NCBI RefSeq assembly: GCF_900108295.1
Contig: NZ_FNWK01000005.1
Location: 124,001-188,000, forward strand
Length of the DNA stretch: 64,000 nucleotides
DNA from: Sphingopyxis sp. YR583
GTDB lineage: Bacteria > Pseudomonadota > Alphaproteobacteria > Sphingomonadales > Sphingomonadaceae
Direction of reading: 5' to 3'
Numbering within the stretch: the stretch's first letter is position 1; every line of letters starts with the position of its first letter. The translations under genes were made by a program, and so were the position numbers. The notes beneath the pieces were generated by a model, which saw nothing but the letters and a program-made list of their open reading frames with translations, searched no databases and was not told where the DNA came from. Shown here in pieces: positions 45,470 through 54,502 of this stretch.

Positions 45470-46468
45470 ATGAAGAAGATGTTCGGAGGGTTGCTGATCG
45501 CTGCAACGATCCTGACCCCGATCGCGCCCGCCGCCGCACAGGCGTCGGGCGAACGGGTGCAGATCGCACAGCGCGGCGACCGTGGGGATCGCGGACCACG
45601 CGGCCCCGAAGCACGCCGCGGTGGCGGAAACTGGAGCGGTCAGGCCCGGCCCGAGCGCCAGCAAAGCCAGCCGCAGCAAGCCCCGCGCCAGCAGCAGCGC
45701 GGCGAAATGCGCCAGCAGCAATGGCAGCAACGCGGCAATGACCAGCAGCGGCAAGCCCAGCGTCAGCAGTGGCAACAGCAGCGTGGAGACGACGCGCAGC
45801 GACAGGCCCAACGCCAGCAATGGCAGCAGCAGCGCGGGAACGAAGCCCAGCGCCAGCAATGGCAGCAGCGGCAGGCCGAACAGCGCCAGCGCGGCGGCGC
45901 TTATGACCGCAACCGCGACGGTCGCACCGACCGGCAGTGGGACCGCAATCGCGACGGCCAGGTCGATCGTCAGTGGGATCGCAACCGCAATGGTCAGGTT
46001 GACCGGCGTTACGATCGCAACCGGAATGGCGACCTCGATCGCCGCTGGGACCGCAACGACAATAATCGCGTCGACCGGCGGTACGACCGCAACCGCAACG
46101 GTTATGTCGACCGCCGCTATCGCGACGGGCGCAACGACCGCTGGGATCGCAACAATAGCCGCTGGAATCGCGACTGGCGCAGCGATCGTCGCTACGACTG
46201 GCGGAGCTATCGCGACCGGAACCGCAACTATTATCGCCTTCCCCGCTATTACAACCCGTATCGCGGCTATGGCTACACGCGCTTCAGCATCGGTTTCAGC
46301 CTGAATTCGCTTTTCTATAGCTCGCGCTACTGGATCAACGATCCCAGCTATTACCGCCTGCCGCCCGCCTATGGTGGCACGCGCTGGATCCGCTATTATA
46401 ACGACGCGCTTCTGGTCGACACCTATTCGGGCGAAGTGATCGACGTAGTCTATGATTTCTTCTGGTAA
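45470..46468 (+). CDS. Secreted Gln-rich protein with calcium-loop-like repeats and RcnB-like C-terminus
   Basis: 332 residues. A signal peptide (about 1-25, A-P-A-A-A-Q-A) precedes a Gln/Arg-rich region (about 59-142), six tandem 12-residue repeats (145-216; for example Y-D-R-N-R-D-G-R-T-D-R-Q) and a C-terminal domain ending R-Y-Y-N-D-A-L-L-V-D-T-Y-S-G-E-V-I-D-V-V-Y, which matches the RcnB family of periplasmic metal-homeostasis proteins. D-x-N-x-D-G-x-x-D resembles EF-hand or thrombospondin type 3 calcium loops. ATG 45470 has GGAG upstream. Monocistronic with a strong terminator. Ligand not known. Confidence 0.75.
   Translation: MKKMFGGLLIAATILTPIAPAAAQASGERVQIAQRGDRGDRGPRGPEARRGGGNWSGQARPERQQSQPQQAPRQQQRGEMRQQQWQQRGNDQQRQAQRQQWQQQRGDDAQRQAQRQQWQQQRGNEAQRQQWQQRQAEQRQRGGAYDRNRDGRTDRQWDRNRDGQVDRQWDRNRNGQVDRRYDRNRNGDLDRRWDRNDNNRVDRRYDRNRNGYVDRRYRDGRNDRWDRNNSRWNRDWRSDRRYDWRSYRDRNRNYYRLPRYYNPYRGYGYTRFSIGFSLNSLFYSSRYWINDPSYYRLPPAYGGTRWIRYYNDALLVDTYSGEVIDVVYDFFW
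45902..46117 (+). repeat. Six tandem 36-bp repeats (D-R-N-x-(D/N)-G units)
   Basis: Six direct in-frame copies of a 12-codon unit, each beginning with Tyr or Trp followed by D-R-N. Copies 1-4 and 6 keep the Gly of the loop; copy 5 reads W-D-R-N-D-N-N-R-V-D-R-R. The DNA repeats are diverged enough to exclude very recent slippage. Confidence 0.9.
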
Positions 46469-46499
46469 TATTCCTTTCGGTTATCAGATGACAAACTGA

Positions 46500-46527
46500 G
46501 GGGCCGGCTCGACCGGCCCCTTTTTTT
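46500..46527 (+). terminator. Rho-independent terminator of the repeat-protein gene
   Basis: Perfect 8-bp stem GGGGCCGG/CCGGCCCC with CTCGA loop followed by seven T. Lies 31 bp after the stop codon. Confidence 0.95.
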
Positions 46528-46617
46528 GAACGCGGCCGGTTCGCCGATCCCTCTTTTATGCGCTTGCCCTGCCCCGTTCGCCGCGCCACGGTGGCGCAAT
46601 CAAACAGGGGAGACTTC

Positions 46618-47889
46618 ATGCGTAAACTGGGAATGGTCGCAGCCGCGACGCTCGCGTTGCTCGGCACTACGGCCTATGCGAAAACGACCGTCATCTATGC
46701 GGGCCGCGTCATCACCGACGCCAGCAAGCCCGCGCAGGGCCCCTCGACCGTCACGATTACCGACGACCGTATCACCTCGATCGCTCCCGGCCGGACCGAA
46801 GCGCCCGCAGGCGCCGAAGTCGTCGACCTCGGCGACAAGACCCTTCTCCCCGGCCTCATCGACCTTCACGTCCACCTGACCGGCGACCCCGGCGACGATT
46901 ATCGCGCAGCGACGGTCGACCCCGATGAATGGGGGGTCGTCGTCGGCGCCAAAAATGCCTCGATCACGCTGCGCGCCGGCTTCACGACGGTGCGCGAGGC
47001 AGGGTCGGCGCAATATACGGCCTTCTCGCTCCGCCGCGGCACGGCGAACGGCTTTATCGAAGGTCCGCGTATCGTCGCTGCGGGGCCCGCGCTGTCGATC
47101 ATCGGCGGGCATGGCGACGTGACGGGCTTTCGCGAGGATATCCATGCCGTTCTCGATGAAGGCTATACCTGCACCGGCGCGGTCGAGTGCGCTGAAAAGG
47201 TACGCAAGGCATCGCGCGCCGGCGCCGACGTCATCAAGATCACCGCAACCGGCGGCGTTCTGTCGCAGCAGGCCCGCGGGCTCGAAGGCCATTTCACCAG
47301 CCCCGAACTGCAGAGCATCGCCGACACCGCCCACTCACTGGGCCTGAAGGTCATGGCGCATGCGCATGGCGCAGGCGGGATCACCTCGTCCGCCGCCGCC
47401 GGCATCGACAGCATCGAGCACGGCACCTTCGCCGACGATGCGACGCTTCAGGTTATGAAGGCCAAGGGTACATATCTCGTTCCGACGCTGATGGCATTCG
47501 AGGGCATCCGCGAAAGGCTCGGCAAGGGCATCTATACGCCGACGGTCGAGAACAAGGTGCGCATGACCCTGAACGACGTCGGCAAGGCCGTGACCCGCGC
47601 CAAAGCGCTGGGCGTGCCGATTGCGTTCGGCACCGACGCCGGTGTCTTCGAACATGGCCGCAACGGCGGCGAATTTGCGCTGCTGGTCAAATATGGGCTG
47701 ACACCGCGCGAGGCACTGGCGAGCGCAACGACGGTTGCAGCAACGCTCTTGTCGCTCGAAAGCGAAATCGGCCGGATCGCGCCCGGCATGTCGGCCGACA
47801 TGATCGCGGTCAGCGGCGATCCGCTGAGCGACGTGACGGTGCTGGAAAAGGTCGACTGGGTGATGGCGCGCGGCCGCATCGCCAACTGA
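46618..47889 (+). CDS. Secreted amidohydrolase family protein (imidazolonepropionase/prolidase-like)
   Basis: A 423-residue metal-dependent hydrolase with a signal peptide (residues 1-21). Binuclear metal site residues are visible: H84-x-H86 in D-L-H-V-H, K207 (carboxylated lysine) in V-I-K-I-T-A-T-G-G, H248 or H250, H268 in S-I-E-H-G-T and D340 in F-G-T-D-A-G. Resembles periplasmic Xaa-Pro dipeptidase-like amidohydrolases of Caulobacter. GGGGAG precedes the ATG at 46618. Substrate unconfirmed. Confidence 0.9.
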   Translation: MRKLGMVAAATLALLGTTAYAKTTVIYAGRVITDASKPAQGPSTVTITDDRITSIAPGRTEAPAGAEVVDLGDKTLLPGLIDLHVHLTGDPGDDYRAATVDPDEWGVVVGAKNASITLRAGFTTVREAGSAQYTAFSLRRGTANGFIEGPRIVAAGPALSIIGGHGDVTGFREDIHAVLDEGYTCTGAVECAEKVRKASRAGADVIKITATGGVLSQQARGLEGHFTSPELQSIADTAHSLGLKVMAHAHGAGGITSSAAAGIDSIEHGTFADDATLQVMKAKGTYLVPTLMAFEGIRERLGKGIYTPTVENKVRMTLNDVGKAVTRAKALGVPIAFGTDAGVFEHGRNGGEFALLVKYGLTPREALASATTVAATLLSLESEIGRIAPGMSADMIAVSGDPLSDVTVLEKVDWVMARGRIAN

Positions 47890-47896
47890 TGTATCG

Positions 47897-50494
47897 TCAC
47901 GCGGCGCGGCGGATCCGTCCCCGCGCCGGCGTGGTGGCCTTCGAGCCGATCAGCGCGTCGAACTCGATCGCTTCGGAGAATTTGACCCCGACGCGGTTGC
48001 CCGCCGACCAGCGAGCTTCCGCATCGACGGTCTGGTCGGGACCGAATTCGAGCGTCAGCGGCGTCCCCGGCGGGACGTTCCATAGCCCCTCGATCAGCGC
48101 TCCGCGCGACGATATGTTGCGGACGATCCCCTCATATCGATGCCCGCCGCTGCCGACCTGGATCGTGCGAAAGATGGTAAGCCGCGACTCGCGCGCGCTC
48201 TTATACCCCTTCGCCTCGACGCGCCCGCCGCCGTCGCGAAGCAGCGCCAGCACCTCGACCAGATCCATCGGTTTGCCATAGATATAGCCCTGTACATGAC
48301 TGCACCCGAGCCCGCGGATCAGCGCGAGGTCGTCGTGCGTTTCGACACCCTCGGCGGTCGTTTCCATGTTGAGCGCCGTGGCGAGCCCGACGATCGACGA
48401 GATGATTGCCGCATTCATGCTGCTGGGATCGGCAGCGCCAAGGACGAAGCTCTGGTCGATCTTGATCTTGTCGAACGGCGCCTTTTTGAGATAGCCGAGC
48501 GCCGAATAGCCGGTGCCGAAATCGTCGAGCGCAAGCCGGACGCCGGTCCGCTTCAGCTTCTGGAACATGGCGAGATTTTCGGGGCTCTCGTCGAGGAAAA
48601 CACCCTCTGTAATTTCGAGCTCTAGCTGTTCGGGGCGGATACCTGCCGCCGACACGGCGCTCATGATCGTCGTGGGCAGTTTTTCATTGGCGAACTGGCG
48701 CGGCGAAACGTTGACCGCGACGCGGTAGCCGGGGCCAAGATGCGCGATCGCGGCGCAGGCCGACCGGATGATCCATTCGCCGATCGGCACGATGAGGTTC
48801 GATTCCTCGGCAATCGGAATGAATTTCGACGGGCTGATCAGGCCATCGGTCGCGTGGTGCCAGCGGATCAACGCTTCGAATCCGGTGATCCGTTCGCTCC
48901 CGACATCGACGATCGGCTGGTAAAGCAGCCTCAGCTCGTCTTTGGCGAGCGCATCGCGCAAGGCATCCTCGATCGCTTTCCGTTCGCTCGCCTGATTGTG
49001 CATCGCGTCGGCATAGAAACGATAGACGCCGCGCCCCGCGTCCTTCGCCGCATAAAGCGCGAGGTCGGCGTTGCGCACCAGAGCCGATCCGGTCGCGCCC
49101 TGCCCGTCCGATACCGCAATGCCGATCGACGAGCCGATGCGGACCTGTTCGCCCTCGATCGCGAACGGCTTGGCGAGGCTCAGGATGATCGCATTGGCGA
49201 TGCCCGCCAGCTTTTCGGGCTGGCTCATCTGCGGGACGACGATCTGGAACTCGTCGCCGCCGAGCCGGCCGACCTGTCCCTTGTCGCCGACGATCTGCGT
49301 CAGCCGGCCGGCAACCTGCTGCAACAACTGATCGCCAACCGGATGGCCGAGCGTATCGTTGACCGCCTTAAACCGGTCGAGGTCCATCAACAGCAGCGCG
49401 CACGGCTGCGGCTGGCCGCTATGGCTTTTGAGCGCGCGTTCGAGCAGATCGGTGATGTGACGCCGGTTCGCCAGCCCGGTGAGCGTGTCGTAGCGGGCAA
49501 GCTGGTTGATTTCGCGCTCCGACCTTTTCTTGTCGGTGAGGTCGGTGCCGCTGCCGCGGAACCCCTGAAAATTGCCGAGTTCATTGCTGATCGGGTGACC
49601 CGATATCGACCACCAGCGTTCCTCGCCGACAACCGCGGCCTGTACCGTCAACTCCTTGAACGGCGTGCGCGACGACAGGCTGAAGCCCAACGTCCGCTCT
49701 TCGCTTTCATCGTTGCCGATCCGTTTGCGGATGATGTCGGTGAACGGATGGCCGATCAGGCCCGAGAGAGGGCGTTCGAGCCGCGCCGCGACCGTCGGCG
49801 AGATATAGACGAGATGACCGTCGCGATCGGTTTCCCAGAACCAGCCGCGCCCCGCGCGTTCGAAATCGCGCATCAGGTTCAGCGCGCGCTGCTGCTCACT
49901 CACGCTCAGGCGCGCCGCGCGCGTGGCGCGGCGCTGATGCCGTACATCCTCGCGCATCATCACGATCAGCAGGCCGAGGAAGACTAGGCCGGCAACCGCG
50001 AACGGCCAGGATGCCACGCCGATCGCGCCGCCCAGCGCCGTTGCGCCGGCGAAAGCGAAAAAGGCGGGACGGACGACCGCGCACGCCGACGCCGCGACGA
50101 GGAGGGAGCCGATGTGGATCGCCGTGAAGGCATCGAAATGGAGGCTGCCGTCGGGGATCGAGATCGCATCGAACATCGCCGCCGCGTTGAGCAAGGTGCC
50201 GATCGCGATCAGCGCCATGCACAGCATCGCCATCAGACGCACCCGACTGTGCGCGATCGGACGCGATGTCCGCATCGCCTGGCCGATCACCGTCAGCGCA
50301 ACGTCGCATGGCAACCCCGCCGCCATGACGAGCCAGTGCGATGGATGGTCGAGGAAACCGGCGATGCCCGGGAGGAAAGCGAAGGTCAGAAAAGCAAGGA
50401 CCCGGCCGATCAGCACATAATGCCACAGCTTTGCCACGCGCATCAGGTGCGTCACAAATTCCGGCGAATCGAACAGCGAGTCGCCCGATGGCAA
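47897..50494 (-). CDS. Membrane PAS-GGDEF-EAL-PilZ cyclic di-GMP protein
   Basis: 865 residues from TTG 50494, chosen because GGGAGGAAGCGAT lies just upstream. Five or six N-terminal helices (about 20-180), a PAS-like region, a GGDEF domain (G-G-D-E-F at 412-416), an EAL domain (E-A-L at 540-542, D-D-F-G-T-G-Y-S near 657) and a C-terminal PilZ domain with N-I-S-S-R-G-A-L-I-E-G (about 760-855). It can in principle make, break and sense cyclic di-GMP; which activity dominates is unknown. Divergent from a fatty acid desaturase. Confidence 0.9.
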   Translation of the reverse strand: MPSGDSLFDSPEFVTHLMRVAKLWHYVLIGRVLAFLTFAFLPGIAGFLDHPSHWLVMAAGLPCDVALTVIGQAMRTSRPIAHSRVRLMAMLCMALIAIGTLLNAAAMFDAISIPDGSLHFDAFTAIHIGSLLVAASACAVVRPAFFAFAGATALGGAIGVASWPFAVAGLVFLGLLIVMMREDVRHQRRATRAARLSVSEQQRALNLMRDFERAGRGWFWETDRDGHLVYISPTVAARLERPLSGLIGHPFTDIIRKRIGNDESEERTLGFSLSSRTPFKELTVQAAVVGEERWWSISGHPISNELGNFQGFRGSGTDLTDKKRSEREINQLARYDTLTGLANRRHITDLLERALKSHSGQPQPCALLLMDLDRFKAVNDTLGHPVGDQLLQQVAGRLTQIVGDKGQVGRLGGDEFQIVVPQMSQPEKLAGIANAIILSLAKPFAIEGEQVRIGSSIGIAVSDGQGATGSALVRNADLALYAAKDAGRGVYRFYADAMHNQASERKAIEDALRDALAKDELRLLYQPIVDVGSERITGFEALIRWHHATDGLISPSKFIPIAEESNLIVPIGEWIIRSACAAIAHLGPGYRVAVNVSPRQFANEKLPTTIMSAVSAAGIRPEQLELEITEGVFLDESPENLAMFQKLKRTGVRLALDDFGTGYSALGYLKKAPFDKIKIDQSFVLGAADPSSMNAAIISSIVGLATALNMETTAEGVETHDDLALIRGLGCSHVQGYIYGKPMDLVEVLALLRDGGGRVEAKGYKSARESRLTIFRTIQVGSGGHRYEGIVRNISSRGALIEGLWNVPPGTPLTLEFGPDQTVDAEARWSAGNRVGVKFSEAIEFDALIGSKATTPARGRIRRAA

Positions 50495-50684
50495 ATCGCT
50501 TCCTCCCGCCCGGATGATGTTACGCCGAACCCCCAATTTCCTGATATTCCCCGCTTGTCTGATCGCGGCAAATCTCTGGCCGGGAGGGGTTTCCAAATCC
50601 TTACCAAATCGCCTTCAATGTCCCCGTTACTGTGCCAAAACGGAAGGGGTTTGGTTTCGGTTCGCAACTTGTTATAGCCGGGTC

Positions 50685-51716
50685 ATGCCCGCCGTCCGCC
50701 TGTTTCCGCCCGACCGCTTCTTCGACCGTGCCGAATGGTCGGCGATTACGCGCGCTTCGTCCTGGCAAGGGATCTGGCTGGTCGCGCATGCCTGGATCGT
50801 CAGCATCGCGCTCGTCGGCCTCGCGGCCTGGTCGCAGAACCCTGTCGCTTGGCTGCTCGCGATCATCGTTGTCGGTGGACGCCAGCTCGGCCTCGCGATC
50901 CTGATGCACGATGCCGCCCACGGCGCGCTCCATCCCAACAGGAAAATCAACAATTTCCTGGGCCAATGGTTGACCGGCGCCGCGGTCGGATCGGACCTGA
51001 TCGCCTATCGCACCTATCATCTGCAGCATCACAAGTTCACCCAGCAGCCCGAAGACCCCGATCTGTCGCTGTCCAAGCCCTTCCCTACGACGCGCGCCAG
51101 CCTTTGGCGCAAAGTGCTGCGCGACATGACCGGGCAGACCTTCTTCAAGCAGCGCATGGCGCAATTCGGCTTCGCTTTCGTTGGATTGAAGGCAATGCTG
51201 CGCGGCGAGCAGGGCCAGAAAAGCGGCGCGAGTACGAAGGCCGGAACGCCGTTCAACAAGCAGTCCGACGACGGCATGACGTCACCGACGATCGACATTG
51301 CAGGGGCGACGGCGGTGGCGCGCGCGGTCGGACGTTTTCTGGTGGTGCAGGCGGTGCTGCTCGGCCTGTCGCTGGCATTCTATGGCTGGACGCCTTACCT
51401 GCTCTGGCTCGCGGGGCTCGCGACGACTTTCCAGCTTTACCTGCGTATCCGCAACATTGCCGAGCATGCGTGTACGACGACGGGTAGCGACGATCCCTTT
51501 ACCCATGCGCGGACCACCCATGCTGGCTGGCTGGCGCGCGCGACGGTTGCTCCATATTGGGTGAATTATCACGCCGAACATCATCTGTTCATGGGGGTGC
51601 CCTGCTATCGGCTGCCGCAGGTTCATGCCGCGCTTGGCCGCGCGGGCAAGCATGATGCGATGACGATCGCGCCGGGCTATGCCGCTGTGCTGCGGCAGGT
51701 GACCGCGAAAGGCTGA
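50685..51716 (+). CDS. Fatty acid desaturase family protein
   Basis: A 343-residue membrane di-iron desaturase with the three histidine boxes: H-D-A-A-H at 75-79, H-L-Q-H-H at 112-116 and H-A-E-H-H at 296-300. ATG 50685 is chosen; an in-frame upstream ATG at 50514 would run into the divergent gene. It modifies acyl chains of membrane lipids or a related substrate. Its TGA is immediately followed by the stop of the convergent asparaginase gene, with no spacer base. Confidence 0.93.
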   Translation: MPAVRLFPPDRFFDRAEWSAITRASSWQGIWLVAHAWIVSIALVGLAAWSQNPVAWLLAIIVVGGRQLGLAILMHDAAHGALHPNRKINNFLGQWLTGAAVGSDLIAYRTYHLQHHKFTQQPEDPDLSLSKPFPTTRASLWRKVLRDMTGQTFFKQRMAQFGFAFVGLKAMLRGEQGQKSGASTKAGTPFNKQSDDGMTSPTIDIAGATAVARAVGRFLVVQAVLLGLSLAFYGWTPYLLWLAGLATTFQLYLRIRNIAEHACTTTGSDDPFTHARTTHAGWLARATVAPYWVNYHAEHHLFMGVPCYRLPQVHAALGRAGKHDAMTIAPGYAAVLRQVTAKG

Positions 51717-52208
51717 TCAGCCCTCCTGAACGAAACGCGCGCCGGCGCGGTCCTTGACCGTCTTTTCGGGGTCGAAGATCATCCCGTTCATCGCGACATA
51801 GACGCCCGGCGGCAAGGTCTGCGCCGCCGCCAGCGCGAAGCCGACGTTGAATTCGGCATCGCTCGCACGCACCGACGCGGGCTGCATCGCCCCCGTCATC
51901 ACGATCGTCTTGCCGGCAATCCCGGCCAATACGCGGCCGGTGACGACCATCGTGTCGGTGCCGTGGGTGACGAGGATGCGTGACGCATCGCTCGCGGCGA
52001 CCGCGGCACGGATCGCCTCGCGGTCGGCATCGTCCAGTTCGAGGCTGTCCTTGCGCATCAACTGGGTGACGCGGTGCGGGACGTGGACATTATTCTCGCG
52101 CAGCATGTCGGGGATGGCTGCGGGGCCGATCTGGAATTCCGAAAGCGCGTCGAAATAGACTTTGTCGATCGTCCCGCCGGTGGTGAAGATGTCGATGACG
52201 TCGCTCAT
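51717..52208 (-). CDS. Short asparaginase-domain protein
   Basis: A 163-residue protein with the N-terminal asparaginase motifs T-T-G-G-T-I-D (near residue 9) and V-T-H-G-T-D-T-M (near 80), including both catalytic threonines. It is about half the length of normal L-asparaginases (about 330) and lacks the C-terminal domain. It overlaps lysS by ATGA. Short versions occur in related bacteria, so this need not be a broken gene. Activity unproven. Confidence 0.85.
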   Translation of the reverse strand: MSDVIDIFTTGGTIDKVYFDALSEFQIGPAAIPDMLRENNVHVPHRVTQLMRKDSLELDDADREAIRAAVAASDASRILVTHGTDTMVVTGRVLAGIAGKTIVMTGAMQPASVRASDAEFNVGFALAAAQTLPPGVYVAMNGMIFDPEKTVKDRAGARFVQEG

Positions 52209-53806
52209 GCCAGCGCCTCGGCGATCAGGCGCCGGCTGTTGTCGATCCCGAACAGCGCGATGAAGCTGCCCATGCGCGGCCCCGCGCTCGATCCGAGCAA
52301 AGTTTCGTAGAGCGCCTTGAACCAGTCGCGCAGATTTTCGAACCCATAGGCCTCGTTCTTGCCGATCTCATACACGATATTCTGGATATCGTCGGCCGAG
52401 GCGTCGGCTGGCAAGTCCGCGAGCTTGTCGTCGAGTTCCTTCAGCGCCGCCCCCTCGCCGCCCTGCGGCTTGCGGCGGTTCAGCGTCGGCGCGACATAGT
52501 CGCGGTTATACGCCATCGCATTGTCGATCAGCCCGTCGAGTTCGGGATAGGTCGCCGCGTCCGCGCCGTCGACATATTGGCCGAGGTAACGCCAGATCTG
52601 CTCCTTCGACGCGTCCGCGCCCATCACCCCGACGAGGTTGAGCAGCAACCCGAAGGTCACCGGCAGCTGCGTCGCGGGCACATCCTGCCCGCGCGCGACA
52701 TGGACATGATGCACGGGATTGCCGAGCTTCTTGTCGCCTTCCTGCGCGGGATAATTGCCACGCATCTGCAGATATTCGTCAACCGCCTTGGGCACCACGC
52801 CGATGTGCAACTGCTTCGCGGCCTTCGGTTCGCGGAAAGCGAAAAAGGCCAGGCTTTCCTCGCTGCCATAGCGCAGCCATTCCTCGATCGAGAGGCCATT
52901 GCCCTTCGACTTGGAAATCTTCTCGCCCTTTTCGTCGAGGAACATTTCGTAGATCAGCCCCTCGGGCTTGCGCCCGCCGAGCGCCTTGGCGATCTTGCCC
53001 GACTGGACGCCGCTGTCGGTCAGATCCTTGCCGTACATTTCATAGTCGACGCCAAGCGCGACCCAGCGCATCGCCCAGTCGACCTTCCATTGCAGCTTCG
53101 CACCGCCGCCGAGGATGCTGTGCGTGATCGTCTCGCCCTCGTCCTCGAACGACACCAGCCCCGCGTCGGCATCGACCACCGTTACCGGCACCTGCAGCAC
53201 GATGCCCGACTTCGGGCTGACCGGCAGGATCGGCGAATAGGTCGCGGCGCGCTCGGCGCGCAGCGTCGGCAGCATGATGTCGAGGATGTCCTGATTGTGG
53301 CGCAGGACATTCTTGAGCGCGTCGTCGAACGCGCCCGCCTTGTAACGCTCGGTCGAGCTGACGAACTCATATTCGAAGCCGAACCGATCTAGAAACTCGC
53401 GCAACATCGCATTGTTATGATGCGCAAAACTCTCATACTTGCCGAACGGATCGGGAATGTCGGTCAGCGGCTTGCCCAGATATTCGCGAAGCATGTCGCC
53501 GTTCGGCACATTGTCGGGCACCTTGCGGAGACCGTCCATATCGTCGCTGAACGCGACGAGGCGCGTCGGCGCGCCGCCGGTCAGCGCCTCATAGGCGCGG
53601 CGGACCATCGTGGTGCGGAGCACTTCGTTGAAGGTGCCGATATGCGGCAGTCCAGAGGGACCATAGCCCGTCTCGAAAATCACCGCCTCGCCGCCGGGCT
53701 TGCCGTCGGGATAGCGTTTGACCAGCTTGCGCGCTTCCTCGAACGGCCAGGCCTTGGACGTTTGCGCGGGTTCGCGCAGCGAAGGATGAAGATGCAAGTC
53801 AGTCAT
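52205..53806 (-). CDS. lysS: Class I lysyl-tRNA synthetase
   Basis: A 533-residue class I enzyme charging tRNA-Lys; an archaeal-type form kept by many alphaproteobacteria in place of class II. P-S-G-L-P-H-I-G-T at 50-58 is the HIGH motif and K-I-S-K-S at 296-300 the KMSKS motif. F-E-T-G-Y-G-P-S-G precedes HIGH. Upstream of the short asparaginase gene and coupled to it. Confidence 0.96.
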   Translation of the reverse strand: MTDLHLHPSLREPAQTSKAWPFEEARKLVKRYPDGKPGGEAVIFETGYGPSGLPHIGTFNEVLRTTMVRRAYEALTGGAPTRLVAFSDDMDGLRKVPDNVPNGDMLREYLGKPLTDIPDPFGKYESFAHHNNAMLREFLDRFGFEYEFVSSTERYKAGAFDDALKNVLRHNQDILDIMLPTLRAERAATYSPILPVSPKSGIVLQVPVTVVDADAGLVSFEDEGETITHSILGGGAKLQWKVDWAMRWVALGVDYEMYGKDLTDSGVQSGKIAKALGGRKPEGLIYEMFLDEKGEKISKSKGNGLSIEEWLRYGSEESLAFFAFREPKAAKQLHIGVVPKAVDEYLQMRGNYPAQEGDKKLGNPVHHVHVARGQDVPATQLPVTFGLLLNLVGVMGADASKEQIWRYLGQYVDGADAATYPELDGLIDNAMAYNRDYVAPTLNRRKPQGGEGAALKELDDKLADLPADASADDIQNIVYEIGKNEAYGFENLRDWFKALYETLLGSSAGPRMGSFIALFGIDNSRRLIAEALA

Positions 53807-53867
53807 GCCGCGCCCATAGCGGCAAGAAGCGGGAATGGGAAGGAGACGGGCCTTTTTCCCGTCGATC

Positions 53868-54404
53868 TCACCCGCGCGGCGGCATCGCTGGCATGAAGCT
53901 GCTCCGGCGCAGCAATGCGGCCGACACGAGCGAGACCAGCAGCGCGACAGGGAATATCTCGGTCAGCGTCAGCGCCATGCGGAAGAGCGGGTTTTTATAT
54001 TGCTCGGCCATCACGTTCATCTCGGCAGAGAATTTTGCGATCTCGGCGGCCGGTTTGCCGGCGGCGCGCATATCCTCAACGCTCTGCGCGATATAGTCGG
54101 CCATGAAGGTACCGCCGGTCTGCCACATGTAAACTTCCCAGCCGAGAATGTAGAAGAGCGACGCGACGAGCCCGATACCAAGGCCGACGCCCACCGCTTT
54201 CCAGAAGGTGATGACGCCACCCAGATTGATATCGCGATACCGCTTCACGCCGATGAATATGAAGATCAGCGCAACCAGCATCGACAGATAGCCGGCGACC
54301 ATGCCCATTGCGCCATGGTCGGCGACGAAGGTGATGCTGATGAACATACCGATGATGACAATGACGCCCGCGATGGCGCCGTAGACTGCAATGATCCTGC
54401 CCAT
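53868..54404 (-). CDS. DUF4199 membrane protein
   Basis: A 178-residue protein with four hydrophobic helices (for example V-Y-G-A-I-A-G-V-I-V-I-I-G-M-F-I and A-L-L-V-S-L-V-S-A-A-L-L). G-V-K-R-Y-R-D and W-K-A-V-G-V-G-L-G-I-G-L match DUF4199. GGGGAG lies upstream of ATG 54404. It follows a membrane LuxR-type gene by 98 bp; such pairs recur in Sphingomonads. Function unknown. Confidence 0.85.
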   Translation of the reverse strand: MGRIIAVYGAIAGVIVIIGMFISITFVADHGAMGMVAGYLSMLVALIFIFIGVKRYRDINLGGVITFWKAVGVGLGIGLVASLFYILGWEVYMWQTGGTFMADYIAQSVEDMRAAGKPAAEIAKFSAEMNVMAEQYKNPLFRMALTLTEIFPVALLVSLVSAALLRRSSFMPAMPPRG

Positions 54405-54502
54405 ATTCTGTCTCCCCGAATGGTGAATGCCACGGAGGATGGATCGGAACAACGGATGGAATCTATCGCCCAAACGGGTGATTTGACGCGATTAGTCCGA
54501 TT

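Noticed and set aside
45902..46117. Repeats considered as a possible CRISPR array
   Set aside because: The units are contiguous, in frame, have no unique spacers and encode a protein repeat.
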